Part shown: one piece after another, positions 1 through 8,604 of the stretch
How the letters are laid out: every line of letters starts with the position of its first letter
How positions within the stretch are numbered: position 1 is the stretch's first letter
Origin: an uncultured Eubacteriales bacterium
GTDB taxonomy: Bacteria; Bacillota; Clostridia; Christensenellales; Aristaeellaceae
Length of the DNA stretch: 63,908 nucleotides
Direction of reading: 5' to 3'
NCBI GenBank assembly: GCA_902790015.1
Contig: CADAQF010000007.1
Span: 1 to 63,908, forward strand
Notes under the pieces: generated by a model
Databases searched by the model: none
Told to the model about the DNA's origin: nothing
Seen by the model: the letters and a program-made list of their open reading frames with translations, nothing else
Position numbers and translations under genes: made by a program

Positions 1-69
1 CCAGGGCCTGCCGGCCCGTTCGTCGGTGAAAACGGTCCACTGGACCGTTTTCCGGGCCCTCCTCACCCC
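1..69 (+). repeat. 69-nt interspersed repeat, copy A
   Basis: This copy starts with CCAGGGCCTGCCGGCCCGT and ends with CTCACCCC. At 28-52 it holds a perfect hairpin: arm GAAAACGGTCC, a 3-nt loop, then the complementary arm. A second copy lies at 18966-19034 and a third, inverted, at 63811-63879. The right edge runs into the 3' end of the exonuclease gene and supplies its stop codon (TGA on the minus strand, 63-65). The window begins exactly at the repeat, so its left context is unseen. Confidence 0.85.
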
Positions 70-641
70 GAAAAGGTGGGGTCGTCCAGCGCCAGCAGGC
101 GAAGCCGCCGGTACACCGCGTCGCACAGCTCGCAGTCCCTCAGCGCCCGGTGCGCGCCCTGTGTATTCAGGCCGAAAAAGCGGGCCACGGTGGTCTGCCT
201 GCGGTCGGGCAGGGTCTTCAAATACCGGCGGGAAAAACGGAGTATATCCACGAAGTCGTTCTGAAGCGGCGTCCCCGTATGGAACAGGCAGGCGTCGTAC
301 AGGCAGTTTACGTCAAAGTGCACGTTGTAGCCCATCAGCAGCCCGCCGCCGATGAATTGAAGAAAGGCGGGCAGCACCTGTTCGGGAAGGGGCGCATGCT
401 GCACCATGCCGTCCGTGATGCCGGTCAGCGCCGTGATCCACCCATCCACCGGGCGCGAGGGGCGGACGAACTCGTCAAAGGCCGCCGTCCGTTTGCCGTC
501 CGTCACGCGCAGGGCGGCGATCTCGATGGGTTCCATCCCTTCAGGGGTGGGATTGGTTTCGATATCGATCACCGTGTAATCCCTGGGCAGGCACAGAAGG
601 CTTCTGCCCTTCAGGGGCCGTTGGGCATTCTTTTCATTCAT
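63..641 (-). CDS. DEDDh 3'-5' exonuclease, DNA polymerase III epsilon-like
   Basis: The 192-residue protein has the three DEDDh exonuclease motifs in order: an Exo I site DIET near residue 26, an Exo II site around NVHFDVNCL, and an Exo III site HRALRD near residue 165. Proteins of this family remove nucleotides from 3' ends using two metal ions. It is a stand-alone domain, without polymerase or helicase parts, so it could act in repair or RNA trimming rather than in the replicase. The ATG at 641 overlaps the end of the upstream gene by 8 nt, which suggests translational coupling. The stop codon falls inside a 69-nt interspersed repeat, so the original C-terminus may have been replaced when the repeat arrived. 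Confidence 0.85.
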   Translation of the reverse strand: MNEKNAQRPLKGRSLLCLPRDYTVIDIETNPTPEGMEPIEIAALRVTDGKRTAAFDEFVRPSRPVDGWITALTGITDGMVQHAPLPEQVLPAFLQFIGGGLLMGYNVHFDVNCLYDACLFHTGTPLQNDFVDILRFSRRYLKTLPDRRQTTVARFFGLNTQGAHRALRDCELCDAVYRRLRLLALDDPTFSG

Positions 642-1740
642 CGGCGCCGCTCCCCGAAAAATCGAGTACGTTCCAGGGCGTGTCCGGAAAGGAAAGGCTC
701 ATGGAGCAGCGCTGTCTGGCGGCAGTACTGTCAAAATAGAGGTCTTCCAGGGGCATCCACAGGGTGAAGAACTGTTCCGCCCGGTCTCCGTTTCGGCGGA
801 GGATCCTTTTTTTCCGCGTCTTCAGGTCCGTTTCGATGAATACGGACAGGCCGTACAGCGAGGACAGTGCCGGGTGCATGGAATAGGATCCCTCCACTAC
901 CGTCAGCCGGGAGGCAGGAACAGATACGCTTTCTCCCAGGGCCATGCGCGCGCAGTCGAATTTGCGGTACGAAAAGGCCTGCCCGGCCCGCAGAAAAGGA
1001 GCAGCTTCCAACAGGAAGCGCTCGTGATCCACGTTGCCGCCGGGAGTACGGTATCTGTCCTCAGTGCGCTGTTCAGGCCGCAGGAAAAAATCGTCCATGT
1101 GAATGACCGGGGCCCCGTATACGGCGGCCAGGATGCCGGCAGCCGTGCTTTTGCCGCCCGCGCAGCCCCCCTCGACGGCCATCACCAGGGGCTTTTCAGA
1201 TGCGGCCAGCGCGCGGTCGATGCGGGCACAAAGCGGCAGCAGGGAAATCAGGTCGTCCGATATCACCCGGTAGGCCGGGCGGTAGTTTTCCCTGAAAATA
1301 TCGCTGTGGGATAAAAGCGCCGGAGCACGGGGAATATAGCCGTCCAGAAAGGCCCTGTCGGCATCATCCGCAAAAAGCGTCTGAACTTCCGGGCATTCCC
1401 GTATTTCCCGCAGGATGTCCGCAAAAACCGCTTCCTGTCCCGTGCGGACGCGGGCGGACAGGGTGAAAAGTCTTTGGACGGTGCGGGGGTCAAGCCCCAC
1501 CTCCCGGGCCTGCCCCAGGTGCAGGCGGGAAAAGCCGCCCGCAAGCGGCTCCGGGGGATAAGCGGCGGGTGCTGAGGGCCACTCTTTTTTGAGCCTCTCA
1601 AAGCTGCCCGCTTCGTTCTCCACCAGGTGCCCGCAGCCCAGCGCGCTTTGGTGCAGGGCCTTCAGCAGATCCTGCATGCGCGCCAGGGGGTATCTGTCCT
1701 TCTGTTGGGCAAAAAGCGTCTGCCAGGCATTAAGCTCCAT
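634..1740 (-). CDS. uridine kinase-like P-loop protein with an extra N-terminal domain
   Basis: The 368-residue protein has a C-terminal half like the uridine kinase/phosphoribulokinase family. A Walker A motif GGCAGGKST lies near residue 190, followed by HMDDFFLRPEQR, the acidic HMDDF motif that usually binds the phosphate acceptor. A later stretch around VVEGSYSMHP matches the family's VEG segment. The first 170 or so residues are not part of the kinase fold and I do not recognise them; they are helical and contain GCGH. The substrate is therefore uncertain: a nucleoside or another small sugar-like molecule. The gene starts with ATG behind a GAGG/GGAAG stretch and overlaps the exonuclease gene by 8 nt, so the two are probably co-transcribed. 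Confidence 0.65.
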   Translation of the reverse strand: MELNAWQTLFAQQKDRYPLARMQDLLKALHQSALGCGHLVENEAGSFERLKKEWPSAPAAYPPEPLAGGFSRLHLGQAREVGLDPRTVQRLFTLSARVRTGQEAVFADILREIRECPEVQTLFADDADRAFLDGYIPRAPALLSHSDIFRENYRPAYRVISDDLISLLPLCARIDRALAASEKPLVMAVEGGCAGGKSTAAGILAAVYGAPVIHMDDFFLRPEQRTEDRYRTPGGNVDHERFLLEAAPFLRAGQAFSYRKFDCARMALGESVSVPASRLTVVEGSYSMHPALSSLYGLSVFIETDLKTRKKRILRRNGDRAEQFFTLWMPLEDLYFDSTAARQRCSMSLSFPDTPWNVLDFSGSGADE

Positions 1741-1788
1741 CTTCCATCCTCATTTCCGGGGAAACGGATGATCCCCGCGTTCCCCGCG

Positions 1789-1817
1789 AGTATACCACGC
1801 CCTTATCTTAAGCGCAA
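1789..1817 (-). promoter_or_regulatory. possible sigma-A promoter for the kinase-exonuclease pair
   Basis: On the minus strand TTGCGC and TATACT are separated by 17 nt, about 50 nt upstream of the ATG at 1740. The -10 box is good and the -35 box is weak (3 of 6). Confidence 0.4.
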
Positions 1818-1857
1818 GCGGGCCGGACGGCGCGGTAGAAAAACTGCCTTATGAGAC

Positions 1858-1885
1858 TTGCTTTTTTCAGAAGAGCGTGTATCAT
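1858..1885 (+). promoter_or_regulatory. possible promoter for recD2-comF-recO
   Basis: TTGCTT and TATCAT with a 16-nt spacer lie about 70 nt before the chosen recD2 start. The match is moderate. Confidence 0.35.
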
Positions 1886-1957
1886 GGAATAGCGGGGAAG
1901 CGGGTTTTTCCGGGCTCCCCCGGGGGCAGTCCGTCCGAAAAAACGCGGGAGGTATCC

Positions 1958-4207
1958 ATGTCAGAAACCAGGCTGGAGGCCGTGATGGAAAGCACCGTTT
2001 TCCGCAACGAGGAAAACGGCTATTCCGTTTTGTCCGTGCGCAGCGGCCATGACAGCGTCACGGTCGTGGGCATACTGCCGCCGCTGACGGAGGGGGAGCA
2101 GGTCGTCTTCACCGGCGTATGGACGGATCATCCGCGTTTTGGCAGGCAGTTCAAGTGCGCGTCCTGCGAGATCCAGAAGCCCACCACCGTGCTGGGGATC
2201 GAGCGGCTTTTGTCCTCCGGGCTCATCAAGGGCGTGGGGGAGGCCACGGCCCGCAGGCTGGTGGAAACCTTCGGGGAGGACACCCTTGGCGCCATGGGGG
2301 ACGTCCATAAGCTTGCGCTGGTCAAGGGCATCAGCCAAAAGCGGGCGCAGATGATCGCCGTATCCTTTGCCGAGCAGTACGGGGTGCGGCGCAACATGGT
2401 GTTTCTGCAGTCCTACGGCATATCCCCCGCGCTTTCGCAGAAGATCGCCAAAACGTACGGCGACCGTACCGAACAGACCGTGCGCAGCGATCCCTATCAG
2501 CTGATCAGGGACGTGGAGGGCGTGGGCTTCCTGACGGCGGACCGGATCGCCCTGGCCCTGGGCATTCCCAAAGACAGCGCGGCAAGGCTTCGCAGCGGTA
2601 TCTGCTATGTGCTGCAGGAGGCCGCGTCAAGCGCCGGTCATACCTACCTGCCCCGGGAAGAGCTTTTGCAAAAAGCAGCCTCCCTTCTGCGCAGCACGCC
2701 GCAGATACTGGAGGAGCATCTGCAGGAGCTGCTGTTTTCCCGGGAGGTCGTGCTTTCCCGGGTGGGGGAATGCGAGGGCATTTTCCTGAGCGGCGTCTAT
2801 TACTGTGAAACGGAAACGGCCATGCGGCTGCTCAAAATACTGGCCACCGCCCCCAAAGAGGATATCCGCGGGGCGATGAAAAAGGTGCGCGCCTTTGAGC
2901 GGGAACAGGGCATCACCCTGTCGGAGCAGCAGAAGCTGGCGGTCCTGTCGGCGGCGCAGAAGGGCGTGCTGGTGATCACCGGCGGGCCGGGCACGGGCAA
3001 GACCACCATCATCAACTGCATTTTGTCCCTGCTGGGCGAAAAGGGCAAAGTGGAGCTCGCCGCCCCGACCGGCCGGGCTGCCAAGCGCATGAGCGAGGCC
3101 ACCGGGGAAAAGGCCAGGACCATCCACCGGCTGCTGGAATTCAGCGGAGAGGAAGGCCGCTTCCTGCGCGACGAGGATAACCCTTTGGACGCCGCCTGCG
3201 TGGTGGTGGACGAGATGTCCATGGTGGATATTTTCCTGATGCGCAGCCTTTTGAGGGCGGTCCGAAACGGAACCAGGCTCATCCTGGTGGGCGATGCGGA
3301 CCAACTGCCCAGCGTGGGCGCCGGCAACGTGCTCAGGGACATTCTGGCTTCCGGCGCGGTACCCTCGGTGCGGCTGACGGATATATACCGTCAAAGCGAA
3401 AAGAGCCTGATCGTCGTCAACGCCCACCGGATCAACGATGGGGAACTGCCGATCCTCAACCAGAAGCAGTCCGACTTTTTCTTTGAAAGAAAGCGCGGTC
3501 TGGACGACGCGGCGCAGACCGTAGTCTCCCTGTGCACCAGAAGGCTTCCTGCCTATCTGGGGCTTCAGGACGGCGTCCGTCAGATTCAGGTGATCGCCGC
3601 CACGAAAAAAGGCCCCTGCGGCGTAGTCAATTTGAACCGGGCGCTGCAGGAGGCCCTGAACCCTCCAGCGCCGGGCAAGGGAGAGCTGCTGTTCGGAGAC
3701 ACCGCTTTCCGCCTGGGCGACAAGGTCATGCACGTCAAAAACGACTACCAGATCACCTGGGAAACGGACGGCGGAGAAGAAGGAACGGGCGTATTCAACG
3801 GGGATATGGGCTTTGTCACCGACGTGGACAGGGACCTCAGCTGCCTGACCGTCCGCTATGACGACGAAAGGAACGTGACCTATGAATACGGCCAGCTGGA
3901 AGAGCTCGAGCTGGCGTACTGCATATCGGTGCATAAAAGCCAGGGCAGCGAATTCCCGGCCGTGGTGATGCCGGCCACCGGCGCTCCCAGAATGCTCTTG
4001 ACAAGAAACCTCTTCTACACGGCGCTCACCAGGGCGCGGCAGCTGGTGGTGCTGGTGGGCAGCGAGCAGATCATCTCCGAGATGGTGAACAACAACTATA
4101 TCTCGACCCGCTACACCGCCCTGCTGCAGCGCATCCGCGAGCAAAACGGCGAGGCGGATGAAACGGCGCCCATTTTTCAGCAGGAGGCACCCGAATGGGA
4201 GGACTGA
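1958..4207 (+). CDS. recD2: ATP-dependent 5'-3' DNA helicase RecD2
   Basis: The 749-residue protein has the RecD2 layout: an N-terminal OB-like region, helix-hairpin-helix repeats (about residues 85-190, GVGEAT, GISQK, GVGF), then a superfamily 1 motor. Walker A GGPGTGKTT is near residue 342, Walker B VVVDEMSMVD near 415, and VHKSQGSEF near 657. RecD2 acts without RecBC and is linked to DNA repair and replication-fork maintenance. I chose the ATG at 1958 because GGGAGG lies 5 nt upstream and the protein then begins with the family-typical region; an in-frame ATG at 1877 would add 27 unlikely residues. The next gene, comF, begins 13 nt inside this one, and recO follows, making a recombination and competence operon. 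Confidence 0.93.
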   Translation: MSETRLEAVMESTVFRNEENGYSVLSVRSGHDSVTVVGILPPLTEGEQVVFTGVWTDHPRFGRQFKCASCEIQKPTTVLGIERLLSSGLIKGVGEATARRLVETFGEDTLGAMGDVHKLALVKGISQKRAQMIAVSFAEQYGVRRNMVFLQSYGISPALSQKIAKTYGDRTEQTVRSDPYQLIRDVEGVGFLTADRIALALGIPKDSAARLRSGICYVLQEAASSAGHTYLPREELLQKAASLLRSTPQILEEHLQELLFSREVVLSRVGECEGIFLSGVYYCETETAMRLLKILATAPKEDIRGAMKKVRAFEREQGITLSEQQKLAVLSAAQKGVLVITGGPGTGKTTIINCILSLLGEKGKVELAAPTGRAAKRMSEATGEKARTIHRLLEFSGEEGRFLRDEDNPLDAACVVVDEMSMVDIFLMRSLLRAVRNGTRLILVGDADQLPSVGAGNVLRDILASGAVPSVRLTDIYRQSEKSLIVVNAHRINDGELPILNQKQSDFFFERKRGLDDAAQTVVSLCTRRLPAYLGLQDGVRQIQVIAATKKGPCGVVNLNRALQEALNPPAPGKGELLFGDTAFRLGDKVMHVKNDYQITWETDGGEEGTGVFNGDMGFVTDVDRDLSCLTVRYDDERNVTYEYGQLEELELAYCISVHKSQGSEFPAVVMPATGAPRMLLTRNLFYTALTRARQLVVLVGSEQIISEMVNNNYISTRYTALLQRIREQNGEADETAPIFQQEAPEWED

Positions 4208-4950
4208 TCAGCCCTGACGGCGCGTACTGCCTGGCCTGCGGCAAAAAGAGGGGCGCGCTTGAAGGCCTGCCCCTGTGCCCGGACTGCGCGCGCGGCCTCC
4301 TTATCTCCGCGAGACCGAAGGGGTTTTTATGCCCCCGCTGCTTAAGCGCGCTTTTGCCCGGGAAGCCGTGCCGCTTCTGCGCAAGGGACGAAGGCCGTCT
4401 GATCGGGCAGACGTACGCGCCGTTTCGCTACCGCGGGACGCCGCGCAGCCTGGTGCTGCGGCTCAAATTCGGCGGGGATACCCGGGCGGCCGCCGTGCTG
4501 GCTCCGTTTTTGCTGAAGGCGCTGACCGGCAGGGATTACGACGCCCTCGTGCCCGTGCCGCTCAGCGCGGCCCGTATGCGGGAAAGGGGCTATAACCAGG
4601 CCATGGAGCTATCCCAGCTGGTCGGCTGGCAGGCGGGAATAAAGACCGAGGAACTGCTGCGCCGTGACCGTTCCACCAAGCGGCAGACGGATATGCATAC
4701 CTTCCGCGACCGCAAAAGGAACGTGCAGGACGCCTTTTCCCTGAAAGCGGGGGCGGACGTCCGGGGCAGAAGGCTGCTGCTGGTGGACGACGTCCGCACC
4801 ACTGGTTCCACCGCCCTGAGCTGCGCTGAGACGCTTGTCCGGGCAGGGGCCGCCCGGGTGGACCTGCTGGCGGTATGCATCGCCCCCGGCCTGGCGCGGG
4901 GCAGACAAAAAAGTCTCCGCGGACGCTTTCGCCCGCGGAGGGAGGGATGA
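4195..4950 (+). CDS. comF: ComF family phosphoribosyltransferase-like protein
   Basis: The 251-residue protein has two N-terminal zinc-binding cysteine pairs (CLACGKK with CPDC, then CPRC with CRFC). These are followed by a phosphoribosyltransferase fold whose PRPP loop LLLVDDVRTTGST lies near residues 194-206. ComF is needed for DNA uptake in transformable bacteria, where it partners with single-strand DNA handling proteins; its exact reaction is not settled. The gene overlaps the end of recD2 by 13 nt, and recO starts 1 nt after its stop. A comEC gene lies 10 kb away, so at least two transformation-related genes are present in this window. Confidence 0.88.
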   Translation: MGGLISPDGAYCLACGKKRGALEGLPLCPDCARGLLISARPKGFLCPRCLSALLPGKPCRFCARDEGRLIGQTYAPFRYRGTPRSLVLRLKFGGDTRAAAVLAPFLLKALTGRDYDALVPVPLSAARMRERGYNQAMELSQLVGWQAGIKTEELLRRDRSTKRQTDMHTFRDRKRNVQDAFSLKAGADVRGRRLLLVDDVRTTGSTALSCAETLVRAGAARVDLLAVCIAPGLARGRQKSLRGRFRPRREG

Positions 4951-4951
4951 T

Positions 4952-5677
4952 ATGGCGAATATGACCACGCAGGGCATCGTCCTGCGCCGCGCGGACTATC
5001 GGGAGCACGACAGGATGCTGACCCTCCTGACCCCTTTTTCCGGCCGGGTGGAAACGGTGGCCCGGGGCTGCCGCAAGCCGGGCAGCCCGCTGATGAGCAG
5101 CGCGGAACTGTTTGCCTACGGCGAATATGTGCTTTACCAGGGGAAAGGCCGCTCGGGCGTGGTCAGCTTTTCGCTGATCGACAGCTTTTATCCCCTCAGG
5201 GAGGACTATGACAGGCTGCGCTTCGCCTCCTATATGCTGCAGATACTGGAGGCCCAGGCCATCCCTGGCGACCGGGCGGACAGGCTGTTTCAGCTGCTGA
5301 TAAGGTCCCTTAAACGGCTGTGCTACATGCCGCTGGAGCCGCGGGCGGTGACGGCCGCCTTTTTGCTGATGGACGCGGCGCTTTCGGGCTACAGGCCGCG
5401 CCTGTCCCACTGCGTGCGCTGCGGCAGACGGATGGAAGAAAATGAGATCAGGCTGTTCGACATTGAGGAGGGCGGCCCGCTCTGCGCGGACTGCGCCTCT
5501 TATCTGACTCCGGCGCTGCCTGTCCTTCCTCGGGAGATCCGGTGGATGAAGGATATCCTTCAAAACGGCGTGGAACGCGCGGAATGCCCACCGGAGGACG
5601 CGCCCCTGCCGCTGCTAAAAAAATACCTGGAAAGCCGGCTGGAGGTCTCTCCGCCCAGCGGCCGGGATATTAACTGA
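4952..5677 (+). CDS. recO: DNA repair protein RecO
   Basis: The 241-residue protein begins MANMTTQGIVLRRADYREHD, the usual RecO N-terminus with its OB fold. A zinc site (CVRC near residue 153, CADC near 177) follows in the helical C-terminal half. RecO anneals complementary strands and helps RecR load RecA at gaps. The ATG at 4952 was chosen over an in-frame ATG at 4835 because GGAGGG lies 5-10 nt upstream and the family start fits; the extra 39 residues are just the comF reading frame shifted. The gene closes the recD2-comF-recO operon and faces aspS tail to tail. Confidence 0.93.
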   Translation: MANMTTQGIVLRRADYREHDRMLTLLTPFSGRVETVARGCRKPGSPLMSSAELFAYGEYVLYQGKGRSGVVSFSLIDSFYPLREDYDRLRFASYMLQILEAQAIPGDRADRLFQLLIRSLKRLCYMPLEPRAVTAAFLLMDAALSGYRPRLSHCVRCGRRMEENEIRLFDIEEGGPLCADCASYLTPALPVLPREIRWMKDILQNGVERAECPPEDAPLPLLKKYLESRLEVSPPSGRDIN

Positions 5678-5812
5678 GCGAAAACCCTATGCGCCGGTGA
5701 TCCGTCCTCAAAGCGGGATGATCCGCCGGCCGCTCAGGGCTTCCCTTATGCAAGCGTCATCTCTGACGGCGGCGCAGCCTGTTTCCTTCTGCGGCTTCAT
5801 CCGGCCGAGCAG

Positions 5813-5842
5813 AAAAAAGCCTGTCCGGCCAGCCGGACAGGC
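5813..5842 (-). terminator. intrinsic terminator of hisS-aspS
   Basis: A perfect 10-bp hairpin (GCCTGTCCGG with its complement, 4-nt loop) is followed on the minus strand by six Ts. It sits just past the aspS stop and may also slow plus-strand transcription from recO. The remaining 5678-5812 shows no gene. Confidence 0.9.
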
Positions 5843-5857
5843 GCTGTCATTTTTGGG

Positions 5858-7147
5858 TCAGGGCTCGATGCGGTTGGGGCCGCGGAACAGGAATTCGACT
5901 TCCTTGATGGAAAGGCCGAACAGCAGCATCGTCAGCCGGTCCACACCCAGGCCGAAGCCGCCGTGGGGCGGGCAGCCGTAGCGGAAAAAGTCCATATAGA
6001 ACTGGACGTCCTTGCCCAGGCCTTTTTCGTCCGCCTGCCTGCGCAGGGGCTCATAGCGGTGCTCGCGCTGAGCGCCGGTGGTGATCTCGGTGCCGCGCCA
6101 GATCAGGTCGTAGCCCAGCGGGTTGCCGTTTTCATCCCGCATATGGTAGAACGCGCGTTTTTCGGGACCGTAATCCGTCACGAACAGGAACTCGTGGCCG
6201 AACTTGTCCATAGAAAGCCTGGCGCACAGATGCTCGGCGTCCGTCGTCAGGTCGTTCTTTTCGGCGTCGTCCACGGTGTAGCCGTAGCGCTCCTCTAGCT
6301 CCTTATACACGTCGCACAGCTTCATTTCGGGGAAAGGAAGCGTGGGCACGACCACGTCCATGCCGTACATTTCCTTGATCTTGTCCCCGCAGTGGTCCTT
6401 TACGGCCTGGAGCGCAGTCTGCAGCAGCTCTGCCTCCACGGCCATTACGTCCCGGAAGGAGGTGATATAGCTCATTTCCAGATCGAAGCCGGTGAACTCG
6501 GTGGCGTGCTTGTTGGTAAAGGATTTTTCTGCGCGGAATACCGGGCCGACCTCAAAGATCCGGTCAAAGCCGGCGGCCATGGCCATCTGCTTGTAGAACT
6601 GCGGGCTCTGGGACAGATAGCCCTTGCGGTCGAAATATTTGAGCTCGAACACCTCGCTGCCGGACTCGCTGGCGGCGCCGATCAGCTTGGGGGTATGGAT
6701 CTCGATGAAGCCGTTGTCCAGCAGGTACTGGCGCATGGCGGCCACCATGACTGTCTGCGCCTGATAGATCAGGTAATTTTTGTCGCTGCGCAGGTCGATC
6801 CAGCGGTAATCCAGCCGGGAATCGATGGCGGCGTCCTTGGAAATGGGCAGGGGCTCCGCGATGGATTCGATGTGAATTCTTTCAGGCAGCATCTCGCGCC
6901 CGCCCAGCTTAACGTAGCTGTTTTCCACCACCATGCCCTCGGCAGTGATGACGGATTCCACGGTCAGCTGATCCACCTGGGCGGCGACCTCAGGATATTT
7001 TTCCTTTTCGACCGTCAGCTGGATGCGGCCGGTATGGTCGCGCAGCACCAGGAATGCCATGGTCCGCTTGTTGCGGATGTTTTCAACAAAGCCTTGCAGC
7101 TTGGCCGGCTGGCCGGGCAGTACGTTCGCGATCAAAGTTCTGTCCAT
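5858..7147 (-). CDS. aspS: aspartate-tRNA ligase, short archaeal type (probably non-discriminating)
   Basis: The 429-residue class II synthetase has an N-terminal OB-fold anticodon-binding domain (residues about 15-105), motif 2 around FRAEKSFTNKHATEF and motif 3 around GLGVDRLTMLLFG near the C-terminus. Typical bacterial AspRS has about 590 residues because of an inserted GAD domain; this protein lacks it and resembles the archaeal type. Enzymes of this kind often charge both tRNA-Asp and tRNA-Asn, the Asp-tRNA-Asn being amidated later by GatCAB. Whether that happens here cannot be told from the window. The gene starts 4 nt after the hisS stop and shares its promoter and terminator. Confidence 0.88.
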   Translation of the reverse strand: MDRTLIANVLPGQPAKLQGFVENIRNKRTMAFLVLRDHTGRIQLTVEKEKYPEVAAQVDQLTVESVITAEGMVVENSYVKLGGREMLPERIHIESIAEPLPISKDAAIDSRLDYRWIDLRSDKNYLIYQAQTVMVAAMRQYLLDNGFIEIHTPKLIGAASESGSEVFELKYFDRKGYLSQSPQFYKQMAMAAGFDRIFEVGPVFRAEKSFTNKHATEFTGFDLEMSYITSFRDVMAVEAELLQTALQAVKDHCGDKIKEMYGMDVVVPTLPFPEMKLCDVYKELEERYGYTVDDAEKNDLTTDAEHLCARLSMDKFGHEFLFVTDYGPEKRAFYHMRDENGNPLGYDLIWRGTEITTGAQREHRYEPLRRQADEKGLGKDVQFYMDFFRYGCPPHGGFGLGVDRLTMLLFGLSIKEVEFLFRGPNRIEP

Positions 7148-7151
7148 TGTA

Positions 7152-8441
7152 TTATGCTTCCTTTCCCTCGCTCAATTTGGCGGCAATCTGAGCGGCGGCG
7201 TCCACCGCCGGATATTCACATTCTTCCCGTGTCTGCAGGTCGCGCAGCTTGATGGCGCCGCGCTCGAATTCCTCCCCGCCGACCAGGACGACGTATTGGG
7301 CGCCGAGCTTGTCGGCGTATTTGAACTGGGCCTTGAGGCTGCGGCCGCACAGGTCTGACTCCGTCCGTACTTTGAGCGCGCGCAGCTTCTGCGCGAACAC
7401 AAAGGCATCGGTCCGGCGCTCCTCCCCGATGTTGGCCACATAGACGTCGGTCAAAGTGGGCTTTTCGGGGACGAGCCCCTGGTTTTTGAGCTCCAGCAGG
7501 ATGCGCTCCAGCCCCAGCCCGAAGCCGGCCGCCGGGATGTCCGGCCCGCCCAGCTCCTCCACCAGGTTATCGTACCGGCCGCCGCCGCACAGCGCCAGGC
7601 CTTCCCGCCCCGTCTGCATGATGACCTCGAACACGGTGCGGGTGTAATAGTCCAGCCCGCGCACGATGGTGGGATCGACGCTGAAGGGGATGCCCTGAGC
7701 GCTCAAAAGCTTCTGCAGGCTTTCAAAATGCGCTTTGCAGTCGTCGCACAGGCTGTCCAGGATGGAGGGGGCACCCTTCACGATGGCCTTGCATTTTTCC
7801 TGCTTGCAGTCCAGGATGCGCAGCGGGTTTTTTTCAAACCGGGCCTGACAGTCCTCGCACATGTCCTGCAGCCGGTCGCCCAGATAGGCGCGCAGGGCCT
7901 CGCCGAAGCGCGGCCGGCAGCATTTGCAGCCGATGGAGTTGATGTGCACGGTCAGGTTGGAAAGGCCCAGCGAGCCCAGCAGCGTCATCAGCAGGTTGAT
8001 CAGCTCCGCCTCCACAGCGGGGTCCTTGCCGCCGAAGCATTCCATGCCGAACTGGTGGTGCTCGCGCAGCCGGCCCGCCTGGGGATTTTCATAGCGGAAA
8101 ATGGGAGCGGCCAGATAATAGACCTTGGCGGGCAGCGGTTCCGCGTACATATGCGCCTCCACAAAGGCACGCACGGCGCCCGCCGTTCCTTCCGGCTTCA
8201 GGGTGATGGAGCGGTCCCCCTTGTCCTTGAAGGTATACATTTCCTTGGTGACGATGTCGGTAGTACTGCCGACGCCGCGCAGGAAAAGCTCCGTGTGCTC
8301 GAATACCGGGGTGCGGATCTCCCGGTATCCCCACAGCGCGGCCAGTTCCCGCATTTTATCTTCCAGCATGTGCCACAGATACGCTTCATCGGGCAGCATG
8401 TCCCTGGTTCCCTTGGGAGCCTGCGTCAACATCCAGTCCAT
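7152..8441 (-). CDS. hisS: histidine-tRNA ligase
   Basis: The 429-residue class II synthetase starts MDWMLTQAPKGTRDMLP, with the typical PKGTRD motif. It has motif 2 around YRFENPQAGRLREHHQFG-like residues, the histidine-specific segments GLDYYTRTVFE and CGGGRYDNLV, motif 3 GFGLGLERILL, and a C-terminal anticodon-binding domain. I chose the ATG at 8441 because GGAGG lies 5 nt before it; an upstream in-frame ATG would add 83 residues across the promoter. The 45-nt leader is too short for a T-box riboswitch, so expression seems simply promoter-driven. aspS follows after 4 nt. Confidence 0.95.
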   Translation of the reverse strand: MDWMLTQAPKGTRDMLPDEAYLWHMLEDKMRELAALWGYREIRTPVFEHTELFLRGVGSTTDIVTKEMYTFKDKGDRSITLKPEGTAGAVRAFVEAHMYAEPLPAKVYYLAAPIFRYENPQAGRLREHHQFGMECFGGKDPAVEAELINLLMTLLGSLGLSNLTVHINSIGCKCCRPRFGEALRAYLGDRLQDMCEDCQARFEKNPLRILDCKQEKCKAIVKGAPSILDSLCDDCKAHFESLQKLLSAQGIPFSVDPTIVRGLDYYTRTVFEVIMQTGREGLALCGGGRYDNLVEELGGPDIPAAGFGLGLERILLELKNQGLVPEKPTLTDVYVANIGEERRTDAFVFAQKLRALKVRTESDLCGRSLKAQFKYADKLGAQYVVLVGGEEFERGAIKLRDLQTREECEYPAVDAAAQIAAKLSEGKEA

Positions 8442-8492
8442 TCCTCCTTCCGCCGGAAGGAGCCGTTTTTCCCGCTCCGTCCGCAGGATTTC

Positions 8493-8521
8493 ATTATAAA
8501 AGCCCGGTGAGGGTTTGTCAA
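8493..8521 (-). promoter_or_regulatory. consensus sigma-A promoter of hisS-aspS
   Basis: TTGACA and TATAAT are both perfect and separated by 17 nt. The predicted start of transcription is near 8486, about 45 nt before the hisS ATG. Confidence 0.88.
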
Positions 8522-8604
8522 GAATCCTGTCTGAAACAGGCACGGCTGAAACGTGACCGGCACGGGGAAGGCATGCGGAGGGTATCCGGCTTTTTCGGCA
8601 CATG

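Noticed and set aside
2627..4144. A 505-codon minus-strand frame
   Set aside because: It is antisense to recD2, which has every helicase motif; the shadow has none.
8442..8492. T-box riboswitch before hisS
   Set aside because: The leader is only about 45 nt, far too short for a T-box.
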